A stretch of DNA of 64,000 nt from Hygrocybe punicea (taxonomy: Eukaryota; Basidiomycota; Agaricomycetes; Agaricales; Hygrophoraceae): contig OY744465.1 in assembly GCA_963556145.1 (NCBI GenBank), forward strand, positions 2,108,001 to 2,172,000, in the 5' to 3' direction. The translations under genes were made by a program, and so were the position numbers. Each line of letters starts with the position of its first letter. Positions within the stretch are counted from its first letter, which is position 1. The notes under the pieces were generated by a model. That model saw only the letters and a list, made by a program, of their open reading frames with translations, was not told where the DNA came from and did not search any database. Positions 45,731-57,976 of this stretch are shown here, one piece after another.

Positions 45731-47449
45731 AGGGCATAGGTGGAGTGCATAGAAGTGTGTCTGAAGTGTGTCAAAGTTAGAATAGGTCAATGGAATGTTT
45801 ATGAGGTCAGAGCGCAGATGCGTATCAACAATGTCTGTGTTGATTACATCTCAAGGGTGATGTCTTTAAGGATTGACACGGGTTCGGGTTTACCCACGGT
45901 GTTTCCTAAACAGGTAGCACGGGTTCGGGTATGGTATTCCAAAACACACACCGTTCCCAAACTGCACCTGTTACCTGCAGTGTGTGGGTTTTTCACGGGT
46001 CCTCACTTGAGGACCCTAAGGTAACCTTTTATTCTTTAATAATGACATTTTTACTTATTTTTTGACAGCAGCCATCACTTGCCACCACCATCACCACCAC
46101 CACCATCACCACACATCAACTGTGTGCCGTGCGGCAACCGACGCTGGTTGCATGGACAACGCCAGTGAGGACACACGCAGAGGACGAACAGGGCCAGGTG
46201 GGTGGTGTGCCCACCACCTGGTCTCCAGGTACGTGCCCACTGCATCTCGCGCTGACCAGAACCCAACCCGACGACACACACATGACGCACACACACGACA
46301 CAGCACGACGCACGCACACACAACTGCATGCATGACCACACACATGCACACACACTTAAATGACGCCGTCTCAGTTGGCACTGGCCCATTGGCCAGTCCA
46401 TTCCATAGACAGTGTTCGATGGAGGTGTGCAGACGTTGCTGTGGTAGTCACTATGGCAACCCGTTGAGTAATGGGTGTGGTTTGCACCCATTACCCATCC
46501 AGGTACGGTTTTGGCAGGTGCGGGTGCAGGTGCACCGTTTTGGACCCATGGGTCAACCCGTGTCAATCCTTAGATGTCTTGTCCTGAATATGGATATGGA
46601 ATGATTATGTCCACCTGATGTTGGTATTCAGCTAATAAAGGAAATTGTTGTAAACAAGTGTGGGAATCATCAAGGTTATAGATGAAAAGGATAAATGAAT
46701 GTGGGTCCAGGTGTCGAATCATGGCACAGGTGGGAACAAGTCATCAGGTACTGCATGAGGCAGTGATATGTGAACAATAAACAATAGGGATTGGTTCACT
46801 GAAGTTGTATGGTCTATAGTCAAAGTCCAAAGGAGTCGGCTCCAGCAATGGTTGGATTGGAGGGAAGAGTGAAATGTATCATGATCAAGGATTGTTCAGA
46901 GTAATGTTCAGAGTGTACATGCAGGTAAGGAATGTTGTCAGATTGTCAGGGTAGGCACAGGATATGAAAGTGGAAGCCATATATCTGAGAATGGCAATTG
47001 TCAATTACATGTTGATATATTGTTGAGGTGGAAGTCAGAAGTATAAATGGCAGAAGGGTGTCAGTGCCAAAGATAGATCATCACAAGGTAAAAACTGATA
47101 AGGAAACTGATGGTGATGCTGCCAATAATGATTATGGTGATTAGCTGTGTCAGGAGTACAGCCATTGTGCATCAGTTTGTCATGGGATGAAGTAAAAAAT
47201 ATGTCAACATGAGGGAAAAAGACAATGGCGATGATGTCCATTGACAAGGAGACTATTCAGGCACAGCAAGGTCATGTGGGGATGCATCCATGATTGGTCA
47301 GGATCATTCTAGAAAAAGAAAACAAGAACAAGAAAGTCCAAAAGAAGACAAAGGACAAAAGGAAATGAAAAAGGAATGTGTGGTAGTGCAGAATCATCAT
47401 AGTGAGCATTGGAGGTGGAATCAGAGTTGCAGAGTTGAAAAATGTAACA
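45731..47449 (-). repeat. Second minus-orientation LTR-like copy, truncated, interrupted by a hAT element
   Basis: Repeats the 44815-45730 part (CACCTGATGTTGGTATTCAG, AAACAAGTGTGGGAATCATC, end TGTTACATTTTTCAAC at 47449 on the minus strand). Its distal portion is missing where the first copy abuts. The element at 45867-46572 interrupts it. Confidence 0.6.
45867..46572. mobile_element. hAT-like element H, 706 bases
   Basis: Ends TAAGGATTGACACGGGTT and its complement, flanked by a perfect 8-base duplication GATGTCTT (45859-45866 and 46573-46580). Interior has CACACA-rich runs, CATCACCACCACCACCATC, and the palindromic GGTGGTGTGCCCACCACC near 46200. No transposase. End sequence resembles that of the hAT element at 52253-54753. 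Confidence 0.88.
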
Positions 47450-47454
47450 GTTGG

Positions 47455-48139
47455 ATTGATGCTGCTACATACAATGATCGTGATGGACTTGAGCAAGACA
47501 ATAGTGATTTTCCATTTGATGACACATCTTCACAGGTAAGGTGGAGGGTTTGATATGGAATTTAAAGAAACTGGGAAGCAAGAGAAGAAACATCAATATG
47601 ATATGGCAATTATGTGAACAATAATGTCTCATACTGGTTGGACAGCTACTCTATCCCAATTACTGTGCCACAGCCACCAGAGATTATACAAAATGGCAGT
47701 CAGTGGAAAGCTGTTGTGCAAAAGAAATGACAAGATATACTTGAACATTGTGCAGAGAGCTTAACAAGTCTTGTCAACAGTGGATCACTTTTATCTGTAT
47801 CTTTGAGCCAAAATAATGTTTGGATTGTTGATAAAACATATCTTGAAAGAATTTGTCAATCTGGCAAGTCAAAATTGGCAATAACAAGTGTTGTTGGGGA
47901 TTTAAATTTGAATCAAGAAAATAGAAAGAGCATTTTGCATTGTTGCACATCATGCATCAAATGATTATTCAGATCAACTAAAACTGCACATTGGTGGAAT
48001 GGATGACACAGGAAAAACCCAGGTACTATTGCTATTTTTAAAAGTGTTGGCACATTCCATGATTTTCATAAAAGTGTGCATAACTATTTTTGATTTATTT
48101 CTTGATAAAATATACATCAGAGCACTACAACTTGTATGT
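47455..48139 (+). pseudogene. Helitron 2 helicase, Walker A region, degenerate
   Basis: Plus-strand fragments: IDAATYNDRDGLEQDNSDFP near 47455-47515, and near 47930-48025 an ERAFCIVAHHAS-like and QLKLHIGGMDDTGKTQVL segment, which matches the ERAF...QLxxYIGGMGGTGKSQV P-loop of Helitron PIF1 helicases with GG changed to DD. Ends at the LTR palindrome at 48140. Confidence 0.65.
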
Positions 48140-49835
48140 TGTAGAGACTCAATGTCCCTCTGAGTCCATACCACCGATATAACACGAACCTGGATGAACC
48201 TGATGCCTCCAAACAATTCCCATTCCAACCCAACATAACCCGACGTGACCCGACATATGCCACTTCGTCACAGCCGCTTTTGGACCAAATCTGGCAGCCT
48301 CAGAAGCCCCGGAGTTCTAATTCTAGAAGACAGATCTCATCGAATTTGATTCCCGACTTTGGACTTACTTTATTTATGCATCCCCTCGTCCTTTCGGAGA
48401 TATGTAGGACATTCTAGATCTTTTCCTTGGATATTCATTTTCCCTTCCATTTTCCTGTCTATGTCACTTTGCAACCCCCCTTTCCACATCCCCATTCCAG
48501 CTTTTCTTTGTAGTTTCCATCGGCCGAAATGGACATGTCCGAAAGTAGACTACACACACATGTACTATAAAAATGGTCCCTGACGACCATACAAAAAAAG
48601 AGATACCCTTAGTCCCCGTTTCCTCATAGTCAGAGTCATCTTTTAATCACTTCAAATGCTTGTCCTCATAGACCCTTAGATTTTCGTAGTTGACCTCGTT
48701 GTCTTTATCGTTATTCCTTTATTCATTCATTGTTTCCGACCCGACCCGACCCGACCCGCCGTACCCGACACTGTCAGCATGGTCGGGTTCTTTGTTATTT
48801 ATCCATTTTCACTCTGTTCATCGCCGGATTCATCGTTATTTGTCTAGTTTTACATGGCGGCTTACATTTTTACTTCCATTTCCACTTCCATTACTATTAT
48901 TCCCAACACTGATTATCCACAGTCACTTCTATGCTGACACCCCTAAGTTAGGACTATCTTTATTGTTCCGAAGCCACCCCGAAGCCACATCTTCACCGAT
49001 GATGCCGACAATGTTGGGTATGGTGGGTCGGGTTGGGTCGGGTCAGGAACGATGAATAAATAATGGGAACTAAGACAAGGACAAAGAAGTGAACTACAAA
49101 AGTCTAAGGGTCTATGAGGACAAGCATGTGAAGGGATTAAAACATGATTCTGAGTGTAAGGAAATGGGAACTGAGGGTGTCTTATTTTTGTATGGTTGTT
49201 GGGGACCATTTTTATAGTACATGGGTGGGTAGTCTACTTTCAGTCATGTCTATTTCAGCCAATGGAAAACTGCAAAGAAAAGTTGCAAGGGGGATGTGAA
49301 GAGGGTGGTTGCAATGCGATGAGGACAGGAAAATGATGGTAAGAATGAATATCCATAAAAAAAAGATCTAAAATCCTATGTATCTCCATAAGGACAAGGG
49401 GATGCATATATTAGGCAAGTCCAAAGTTGGGAATTGTGTCTGATGAGATCCATCCCCTAGTATTGGGACTCCATGGCTTATGAGCCTGCCAGATTTGGTC
49501 CAAGAGTGGCCATGACAAAGCGGTATATGTCAGGTCACATTGGTCACATCACGTTGGGTTACATTGGGTTTGAATGTGAGTTGTTGAGAGTGTCAGATTC
49601 GTCCGGATTCATGATATAACAACAATACGGACTCAGGGGGATGTCAACCCTCTACATCGGGTTGATCATTATTTGTCTATTTTCAGTCCACTTTATCGTT
49701 ATTTGTCTGTTTTCTTAGTTTTACATGGCAGCTTCCTTATCTACTTCTCTTACTATCCTTTTACAACTATCCCTGACACTGATTATCCCTTGTCACTTTC
49801 ATGCTGACACCCTCATTTACGATCTACATTCCACA
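48140..49835. repeat. Palindromic cluster of LTR fragments
   Basis: 48140 to about 48990 is a minus-orientation copy of the LTR seen at 51958-58403 (tip TGTAGAG). About 49000-49656 is the distal part of a plus-orientation copy ending CAACCCTCTACA. 49657-49835 is a further minus-orientation scrap. The two main parts fold on each other (GGTCCCTGACGACCATACAA against its complement near 49190). Helitron 2 coding flanks the cluster on both sides. Confidence 0.6.
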
Positions 49836-49979
49836 GCCAACCTGATCTCGCCATTACAGTGCAACAAAGCTGTGTATTACTCAAGGACAGGAAGGGATAG
49901 TGCATTGCTGGCAGTCAACAGGTTTCACAAGGCCAGAGAATACTGGACACATCATTTGTACAGTTACTTAATCCCCCAC

Positions 49980-50450
49980 AAACTGTGAAATTCCTGAGAA
50001 TGTTGTACCAATAACAAGAACAAATGTCACTGTAGACTGTGGGCTGCCAGATGATACTTTCATTACCATATCTTGCAGTCAGGTGGAGGTTCGTCCCAAT
50101 TTCTCCATAACAGACTACTCTTGACAAGGCCTTACAATCCAGTTGATCTTAATAACAGCTCCTCTCATCATTCATATCCCAGTGTTTTGTCACATAGTGC
50201 TCCTGCTTCAGGCACTGTCATATTGCAAGGTTTTGATGCAAGAAAAATCACAGGAGGGGCATCTGGTGCATTACATCAGGATTCCATGAGCTGGAACTAC
50301 TGGATGAAATTGTTCATTTGAGATTTGAAGGCAAGTTATCAAAGACCATTATTGGAGATCACAGAAATACACTAATTGATTCCCTTAGACAGTGGAAGGG
50401 AGAAAATCATGTTCCTGCAAATGTTCACAAAGCTATCTGTTGAAATACAG
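49980..50450 (+). pseudogene. Helitron 2 helicase C-terminal part
   Basis: VTVDCGLPDDTFITISCSQ, then VRPNFSITDYS, a TGA, then QGLT; in the next frame PYNPVDLNNSSSHHSYPSVL, HSAPASGTVILQGFDARKIT and GGASGALHQDS. These match the last motifs (TDYxxQGxT, YxxLSRS) of basidiomycete Helitron helicases, with LSRS changed to LSHS. It continues the helicase interrupted at 48140. Confidence 0.7.
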
Positions 50451-50459
50451 TGTTGACCC

Positions 50460-51480
50460 ACTCCTTGATATACTTATAGGAAAACTCACTCAGTTTTCCT
50501 CCTATTCCTTAGAAAATTTGTGGCTACCATCTTGTGTATGTTACCGATATGTGTACCAATTCTGACTAGGATCTGAGTGGTAGTCATTACACACCAACCA
50601 TATATAGATCTGAAATCAGTCAGATCTGCATGAAATCAACTTTTTTAACCACTCCTGACCCGAAATGGGGCACAGAGTGTGTTGTTTTACCACCAAAGAC
50701 TTATTTGTGACATATTAGTGGCTTAGTTTGTCTCAAGAATTAAGGAGAATTGACTGAGAAAACCTCATGTCTAGATTTTCTGATTTGGAGTGTGACAGTA
50801 CATAACTGAAGGTGTGTGATACAAGTTGTATTTGACCAAAAAAAAGCAAACTGGCAGTGCAAGAGGATGTAGACAGTCACTCCAGTGATGCTTTGGGCTT
50901 GGAAAGTAAATGATAGGATGAAATGCAACTTGGATCACCAATAACATTTATAACACAAGTAACATGTCTCACATGTCTCAAGGACAGGGTCAGTGTGACA
51001 AATGACACTCAATCATGTTGTATAGATAGACTCACATAGAAGTGCTTGGAAGCTCTCAATATTTGGGGATGAGCAACTTAAGATGCTTTACAACATACCT
51101 GAGTACTTGATTTAGAAGTAGATGAGTGTTTGAGGGAGAGGGAGCCAAATTTCACAGTGGTGTCTCAAGGAGTGGGTCAACACTTTAAGTCTGATAAATT
51201 TGTATTTGCATCATTTGAAAATGATATTCCCTGGCAAATACAATAACAAACAGGGAACCCAGAGAGCTGTTGCTCCTAAAAGGCAATATGTGCCTGCAGA
51301 AGGAAGTTCTCCTGTAAAATTGGATCAGCCAATTGCTGTTAAGAGATAAATCAGTGGTTCTTGAGTGGCACCACGGAGGAAGAAAATGAAGACACATCAT
51401 GCTACCCTTATCAATATTCCTAGTGGTGTACTAGAGTAATAACAGCTGTGCATATGACTCTATAATATCTATATTTTATG
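50460..51480. other. Degenerate stretch, no gene assigned
   Basis: About 1 kb between the helicase C-terminus and the next recognisable coding block. Probably decayed Helitron 2 sequence; no motif or repeat could be identified. Confidence 0.3.
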
Positions 51481-52485
51481 CCATTTGGCAGGATGATAGA
51501 ATTGCATGGTCTAATTCTTTCAGATCTCTAAATGCTCAATTTCTTGGTGTCTTGGCTGAGGGATTTTTACAACATTATAACAGTGAATGCTCTCTAGAAG
51601 AAGTATGTGATCATACACGCCATTGCCTACTTCAGCATTCACCTAATAACTTCCCTTGGGGAAGAATGACCAGTGTTCATATGATATTAGACAATTTGTT
51701 ACAAACTGAAATCCCCATTCTCTCCTCTTGTATTTCTTGCCCTCAACATCATCCTGTGTCCAGACAGCAAGCCCATAACTGTCACATAGATTTTGGAAGG
51801 ATTGACTTTGAATCTATTCAGAATGAAATTGATCTCTTTGTAATTTCTCTTGCTTCAAAGTGTTCAGTTTGCAATGACTTTCTACTTCGGAAATTTAGTT
51901 TTGTAAATTCTCCAAGGTTGCTTGCCTTTGGTTTATCTGCTTCTACTACCATTGTGGTGTAGATGCAGGTTCAGGGTGGCTTCGAGACATAAATCCTAAC
52001 CAGAGGGTGTCAGCATAGAAGTGACGGTGGATAACCAGTGTCAGGGATAGTGGTAAATGGAAATGGAAAGTAAAGCCACCATATAAAACTAAGAAAATGG
52101 ACAAATAATGATAATCTGGACTGAAAATGGGTAAATAACAATGAACCTGATGATGTCAATGATGTCAGGTACGGCGGGTTGGGTTGGGTCAGAAACAATG
52201 AATGAATGATAGGAACTAAGAGGAGGTCAATGAGGACTAGTGTTTTAAAGTCTAAGGCGTGACACGGGTACAGGTAACACCATGACAATATGGTCATGGG
52301 TACGCTCAGGTATGGGTAGGGGTTTGGGAGGGTCATACCCAAGCAACACCGTACCCTTACTCACGGTTTTACGGGTATTGTATACACTCATTACTCAATA
52401 CATTTACTCTTTAACCTACTGACTAATTGAACTTCGATGGTGTACATATCATTACACGCATCACGCGAATCCTTGTTTATGACTC

Positions 52486-54555
52486 ATGAGAAGTTTGTTT
52501 GGGTGGCATCAGCTTGTTCGGTTGTGGATGTGTGTCGACAATCTCCTGGATGTGGACCTTGATGATGACGAAGATGAAGACAGAGACAAAGACAAAGATG
52601 AAGGTCTCCCTTCTATTCCCAACATCGATGACATCGACGACGGCATTGATGAGCTGGACGAGCTGGACAAGGAGACGCGTGAGGACATGATAGCCGATAC
52701 AGCTGCCATTCACGAAACGGTATCAAAGCTGCGCCATCTTGCCTTCGCCATTGTACGATCAACCACTATTGCCCTACCCGCGTGGCACCGCTACTGCAAG
52801 GAACTCAAACTAAAGTCACGTATCCTCCCTCACGATGTTGTTACTCGATGGAACTCTACCTACTACATGCTCAGCTTCGCGATCAAATATCATCGTGCTA
52901 TTGATGCCATGACCACCGATAAGTCCCTCAAGCTTTGGAACTTTGAGCTGGAAACGGAGGAGTGGGCGATTGCCGAAGACCTTGTTGCTGTCTTATTGGT
53001 ACGTATTCATAGACATTACCAACACACATCCTAACACCATTTCATAGCAATACAAGAATGCGACACTCTTTTTCTCGCAAGACTCTGCCAGCGTCGCCGC
53101 CATTATTCCTGCCATGGACCAAATAACTAGTCACCTTCACCACCAAACTGGGAAAGTGTACCACCCCTCCCTCGCAGCAGTGATGAAGCTCGTGTGTAAG
53201 AAAATGGACCGATACTATTCACTCACCGACTCCTCTCATGTATACCCCATCGCCATGGTCCTACACCCTGGTATGAAGCTCGAATATTTCCGCAATCAGA
53301 AGTGGGAGGAGGACTGGATTCAGGAAGCAGAAACCCTTGTCCGGGAGAAGTATGCTGCGAAGTACGAGAAGGCAACCGAAGCGTCGAACACCACCTCCCA
53401 GGATTCAACCACGAAGGGCGATGATGGGTTCGCATTGTTCGGTAACCTCTCCGTCACCACCTGTCCTCGTGCGAGTGAAATCCAGGAATACCTCAGCCAT
53501 CCTGTTGAGAATGTAAAGGATCCCTTGAGGTGGTGGGTTGACAACAAATATGTCTATCCGAATCTCTATCGTATGGCCCTCGACTATTTAAGTATTCCTG
53601 CCACGTCTACCTCTGTCGAGCATGTATTTTTGCAAGGCCATCATCTCCTGCCTTTTGCTCGCAACTCCCTCTCTCCATCGTCGATGTAGTGGCGAGGTCG
53701 GGGTGGCTGCGGAATGAAGATCCTAACCTGGGGGTGTCAGCGTAGAAGTGACTGGGAATAGTTTAGCAAGCTTCAAAGAAATGATAAGAAACTAATTGTA
53801 AAAAGCCGCCACGTAATACTACTGATAACTAACAAGGCCGGTCGAAGCCGATGATATCGGGTACGGTGGGTCAGGTGTTGGGTGACGAGAGATGTAGTGA
53901 TGAAGACAGTAGAACGATGGGGAGAGTGTCGAGGAAACCGACAAGCAATATGTGCGATGGATTTTACTGAGAGACTGATTCTCAGAGAGAGGAAATGGGG
54001 AAACTGATTTCTTATTTTGACATGGCGCTTGGGCACCATTTTTATACTACAAAATTCTCTATCTAGATTTGGATGAGAGTCCTCGGCTGATGAGAGAGAA
54101 CAAAGAGGAATAGAAATGGGGAAATGAGAAGAGGGTTGCGATGCGACGGTGACAGGAAAATGGAGGAGAAAGTAAATATCCACGAAAACGATCTAAAGAT
54201 TCATACCTATCTCTGAAAGGACGAAAGGATGCATATATAAGGCAAGTCCGAAGTCAGGAATCGAGTCCGATGAGATCCGTCTGCGATAATTGGGATTCCA
54301 TGAGTTTAGGAGGTGGACCGACCAGGTACGTGAGCAGCCATGCTAGTCAGTATGCATCGGGTTGTGTCAGGTTCGAGCGTGGATTGCTAGAGACATCGGG
54401 TTCGAGCGGATTCGTGAAATATCGAGTTTACGGCCTCAGAGGGTCGAGGACCCTCTACATCGATCCGAGCCTTTCTGTGCTTTGGATCATGGGCACAATG
54501 TGGTCTTGTAGTCTTTGACAATGTGGTAGGCATGGTCACAATGAAGAATATGTAG
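52486..54555 (+). pseudogene. hAT transposase, C-terminal half, split by a solo LTR
   Basis: An acidic stretch (DVDLDDDEDEDRDKDKDE), then LPAWHRYCKELKLKSRILPH, DVVTRWNSTYYMLSFAIKYH and EWAIAEDLVAVLL. A GT-AG intron lies at about 53000-53046. Then YKNATLFFSQ, YYSLTDSSHVYPIAMVLHPG, KWEEDWIQEAETLVREKY, and the hAT dimerisation domain WWVDNKYVYPNLYRMALDYL, SIPATSTSVEHVFLQG. The frame meets the LTR after ARNSLSPSS and resumes at 54460 with IRAFLCFGSWAQCGLVVFDN, stop at 54555. The N-terminal BED finger and first catalytic residue are missing. The serine/arginine of the usual ERxFSxG motif reads EHVFLQG, so it is degenerate. Confidence 0.85.
53685..54459 (+). mobile_element. Solo LTR, 775 bases
   Basis: TGTAGTGGCGAGG to GGACCCTCTACA, flanked by TCGA at 53681-53684 and 54460-54463. 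Inserted in the hAT transposase reading frame. Homologous to the LTR pieces at 48140-49835 and 51958-58403, and the least damaged copy of the family in the window. Confidence 0.82.
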
Positions 54556-56315
54556 GACATTAGTATTTTGTAGTAGTACCATGTTTCACTGAAAAACCCA
54601 TGGGTTTTGCAAACACCTTGCAAAACCATGGGTTTCATATATATACTGTTCCATTGCTATGGTAAACCTGTACCCTTCCCCATACGGGTACGGTGTTGAC
54701 GGGTACAGGTAAGGGTTGAGGAAAAAACCCAGGGGTAACCCCTGTCACGCCTTATTAAAGTCTGGTCAGGTCCAGTTTTTTGCTTTTTTTGGACATTAAT
54801 TGGGACTGGACCGGTTGCCTTATTTTCTGAAAACTCAAAAAACTGGACCGGACCTAAGACAACTCGTTGCCATCAGTTTTTTTCAGTCCATTAACCAGTT
54901 CAAACCAGTCTTAACTACAACCAGTTAATAACCAGTCCAGACCGGTTTTACACCAGGTCTGGACCAGTTTATACTATCCAAAGCTTAGAATATTGAATTG
55001 TAATTGTAAGTGTGACTTCTCATCACATAAGTGACACTACCTCAACTCCAAGTCTCCAACCACAACGTCAAGCAGAAGGGTTCACAATCACAAACCCTTC
55101 TGCTCAAGGTAAGTCTTCTGTTTTTTGTTGTACTGTGTATATTTCACTAACATTTTACCTTTCTCATGTAGATATTCACCACGACATTGGTCAGCACAAT
55201 GATGACGATGGCCGTCACAACCATGACACAACAACAAACACAGCAAGAACAACAGCACCGGCGACAACGACAACGAACAACACAACCCACCACCATCTCC
55301 CACCATCTCCCCATCTCCCACATCCTCTCACATATCCCACAGGAACCATGGAATTCGGACCACAGAAAGGCGCGCGACGACACGACCATGACCACTACCA
55401 ACACCCATGTCACAACAAGACAACAACAACAACAACAACAACAACGACAGGGAAGTTGAAGGCTGGGAGGGTGGTGCGCCCACCTACCAGCCCAGGTACG
55501 TATGCCAGCTTTATCCCATCAACATCTTGCTAACCACACACCTCGCAAACACGGGCTGATGCATCAACAGACATGCAGATGTCGTTTGCGAGGAATTCGG
55601 CAGAGCAATGATGAAGAAGGATGCAGAAAGGGCAACAATGGCCAGCTCCATTGGACACCAACAGCAACCAACGACGGCCCCACATCCAACAAGGATGGCA
55701 GTGAGGATGGCCCCCCATCTACCTCGTGAGGGTGACAACCGCATCAATTGATGCACGTCTGGCCCGCGCGAGGTATGTGGCGCCCCAAGTCATGGAAACC
55801 GGCAGGTTAAGGGCCATGGCCTCACATGCATCCACCTCGCGAGGGTGAAAGCTGCATCATTGGCACCAACAAGAATTTGGCAGGGCAGGGCAAAGTGCCA
55901 TGCCCTCTATTATACATAATCTGTCCCTTAGTTTTATTATCTACATACAATTTACCTATCTATGAGGTGAACCGGAAAGTCCGGTTGTAACTGGTTGCGG
56001 CCGGTTGCAACTCGGTTGCATAAGGGTGGGCCAAATTGGGCAACCGCAACTGGAAGCCTCCCACATCAGGCGCAACTGCAACTGGTGGTCCGGTCTTTTT
56101 CGGTTCAGTCCGGTTGGGTCCTGGTTTTTTTCCAGTCCTATGGACTGGACCTTGAAACACCAATGAGGACAACTACAAAAGTCTAAGGGTCTACGAGGAC
56201 AAGCATTTGAAAGGATTAAAAGATGATTCTGACTGTAAGGAAACAGGAGCTAAGGGTATCTTCTTTTTTGTACGGTCATCAGGGACCATTTTTATAGCAC
56301 ATGTATGGGTAGTCT

Positions 56316-57976
56316 TGTCATGAAAATACGTCACCCCCATACATTTTTCCAAATACCACTTATTTTCATGACGATCTTTGACAGATTGTCAGACAAACCC
56401 TTACGACTCACACATCCTGCAGAGCGGGGGAGACATATACATTCACAAGCCCCTGGAAGGGGCACCAGACCGGATACAAGTACAAATAATGCAACTACTC
56501 TATTCTACAGTAATTGCATCCGAAAACGATGATCCTGATGCTTGCAGCTGGACATGCACATCGTCCAGGAACCGCTCAACCTCCCTCTCCAATGACCTCT
56601 CAATCGCTACGTGAAAAACCATCATAAACCTCAATGCTACCCCGAATTGCAGTGGGAAACCAGACTCACAATAAGTCAAGTCTCCGACCGGCTCTGGAGA
56701 AGGACCTCTCAGGTCTGCAGATGACGAGCCCCAGCTCACTGTGACTAGCGGCGGTATCTCAGGGGACGACTCCTCCGACCTCCACGCATCATCCAGTTCT
56801 AGAATAAAGACTCAATCAGAAGACCCCAGACGACCCACCAACCAAAGCACTCACAATACGGGTCAGCCAGTAGCTGGCACAGAAGGACCTTGTGTACCTT
56901 AACCAGCGGGCAATACTCCATGTGATGCCTTGCCTTCCCGCAAGTGAAACACCAACCCAGAGCCCAATAGAGATCCCAATCAGAAGCTGAGAGTTGAATG
57001 AGGTGGTGGAACATATAACAATTAACCTTAATAACTGAGGTTGGGGGGAAGAGCGAAGAAGCCTTGAAGAAAGTGACTTGGTGATAAGGGTGGAGACACA
57101 TCGCATTTCTGCAGGACAAGCATGCAGAAACCACCAAGCTTTATATGCAACCAAGAAGACCCTATCACCAAGCACGACTTGCCGGCAGCTGCTGACAGAA
57201 ACCACACATGACCAGACATTCAACTCCATTTTCCATCAGACAGCACCACTCTTCCCATCATTCACACAAAGACAATAGACGCCCCACTCTCACCATCACC
57301 ACCCACGCCTGTCAGGACTGAATCATGACACAGTCAATTGCCACCGCCATTATCGCCATCATTATCATGTACACGTTCCTCCTCACGACGATAATCTGAG
57401 GAGTACAACGAATCCACAGGGCGATCGACCCCGAGATCCCCCTATTGACATTCGAGGCGTTCCGACCTCCCACGGTCCACAGCAACAACACATCACATGG
57501 CAGCAACAACAACAATGAATCAGATCGCTGAGGTGACGCATCCTCTCACGAACCCGCTCATGACACATCAGGCCAGGGTCACACAACAGCGGATCACACT
57601 GGCATCACAGTTCCGGCAATGACGAACACAGGGCACTGCAGTAGGGCTGACATGTCTACTCACAGAACGACTAAGAGTGAGTCAATGCTCATATGACTCA
57701 TGGAAACTGCGGGGGAGGACAAAGGGTATAAAAGACATCAAGCAAAGAGCACGTAGATCCTTAACTTTGACCTCTTGTATTTCTCCTAGCAGTTGTACTA
57801 AGATGAATTCAAACTTCACAACCTCCATACCACTCAAACCTTATCCCTGAGACCCTACCCTCACAAATAGACAAACACTCTCGTAACAAAAGACCCTTCA
57901 ACATAAACCTCCGCTACCACCAACATTGTGCAACCATTTGACCCACAGATCCATTAAACGACTGCTAGTTGTGACA
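56316..57976 (+). mobile_element. Solo LTR-like insertion, 1.66 kb
   Basis: TGTCATGAAAATACGTCAC to CTAGTTGTGACA with a perfect 5-base duplication AGTCT (56311-56315 and 57977-57981), as expected for a retrovirus-like integrase. A possible promoter GGGTATAAAAGACATC lies at about 57723, near the right end. Open frames inside are not recognisable. It interrupts the outer LTR. Confidence 0.8.

Larger units (their letters stand above)
52253..54753. mobile_element. hAT element I with its own transposase remnant
   Basis: Ends TAAGGCGTGACACGGGTA and TAACCCCTGTCACGCCTTA, perfect 8-base duplication TTAAAGTC (52245-52252 and 54754-54761). It encodes a hAT transposase (52486-54555) and has a solo LTR inside that gene. 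Confidence 0.9.
52238..56162. mobile_element. hAT-like element D (about 1.4 kb net)
   Basis: Left TAGTGTTTTAAAGTCTGG, right GACCTTGAAACACCA, perfect 8-base duplication ATGAGGAC (52230-52237 and 56163-56170). Only 15 bases of the left end lie before the nested element at 52253. The body continues at 54762 with GGACCAGTTT / AACCGGACC-type subterminal words. Interior: GTGGTGCGCCCACC near 55465, a CAA run at about 55420-55445, and palindromic modules at 55541-55593 and 55722-55773. No transposase of its own. Confidence 0.85.

Noticed and set aside
46062..46604. 180-residue open frame in hAT element H
   Set aside because: His/Thr low-complexity translation of CAC/ACA runs; overlapping frames exist on both strands, and it lies in a 706-base MITE-like element.
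54998..55533. 173-residue open frame as a gene
   Set aside because: Thr/His/Asn low complexity from ACA/CAC runs inside hAT element D, with open frames on both strands.
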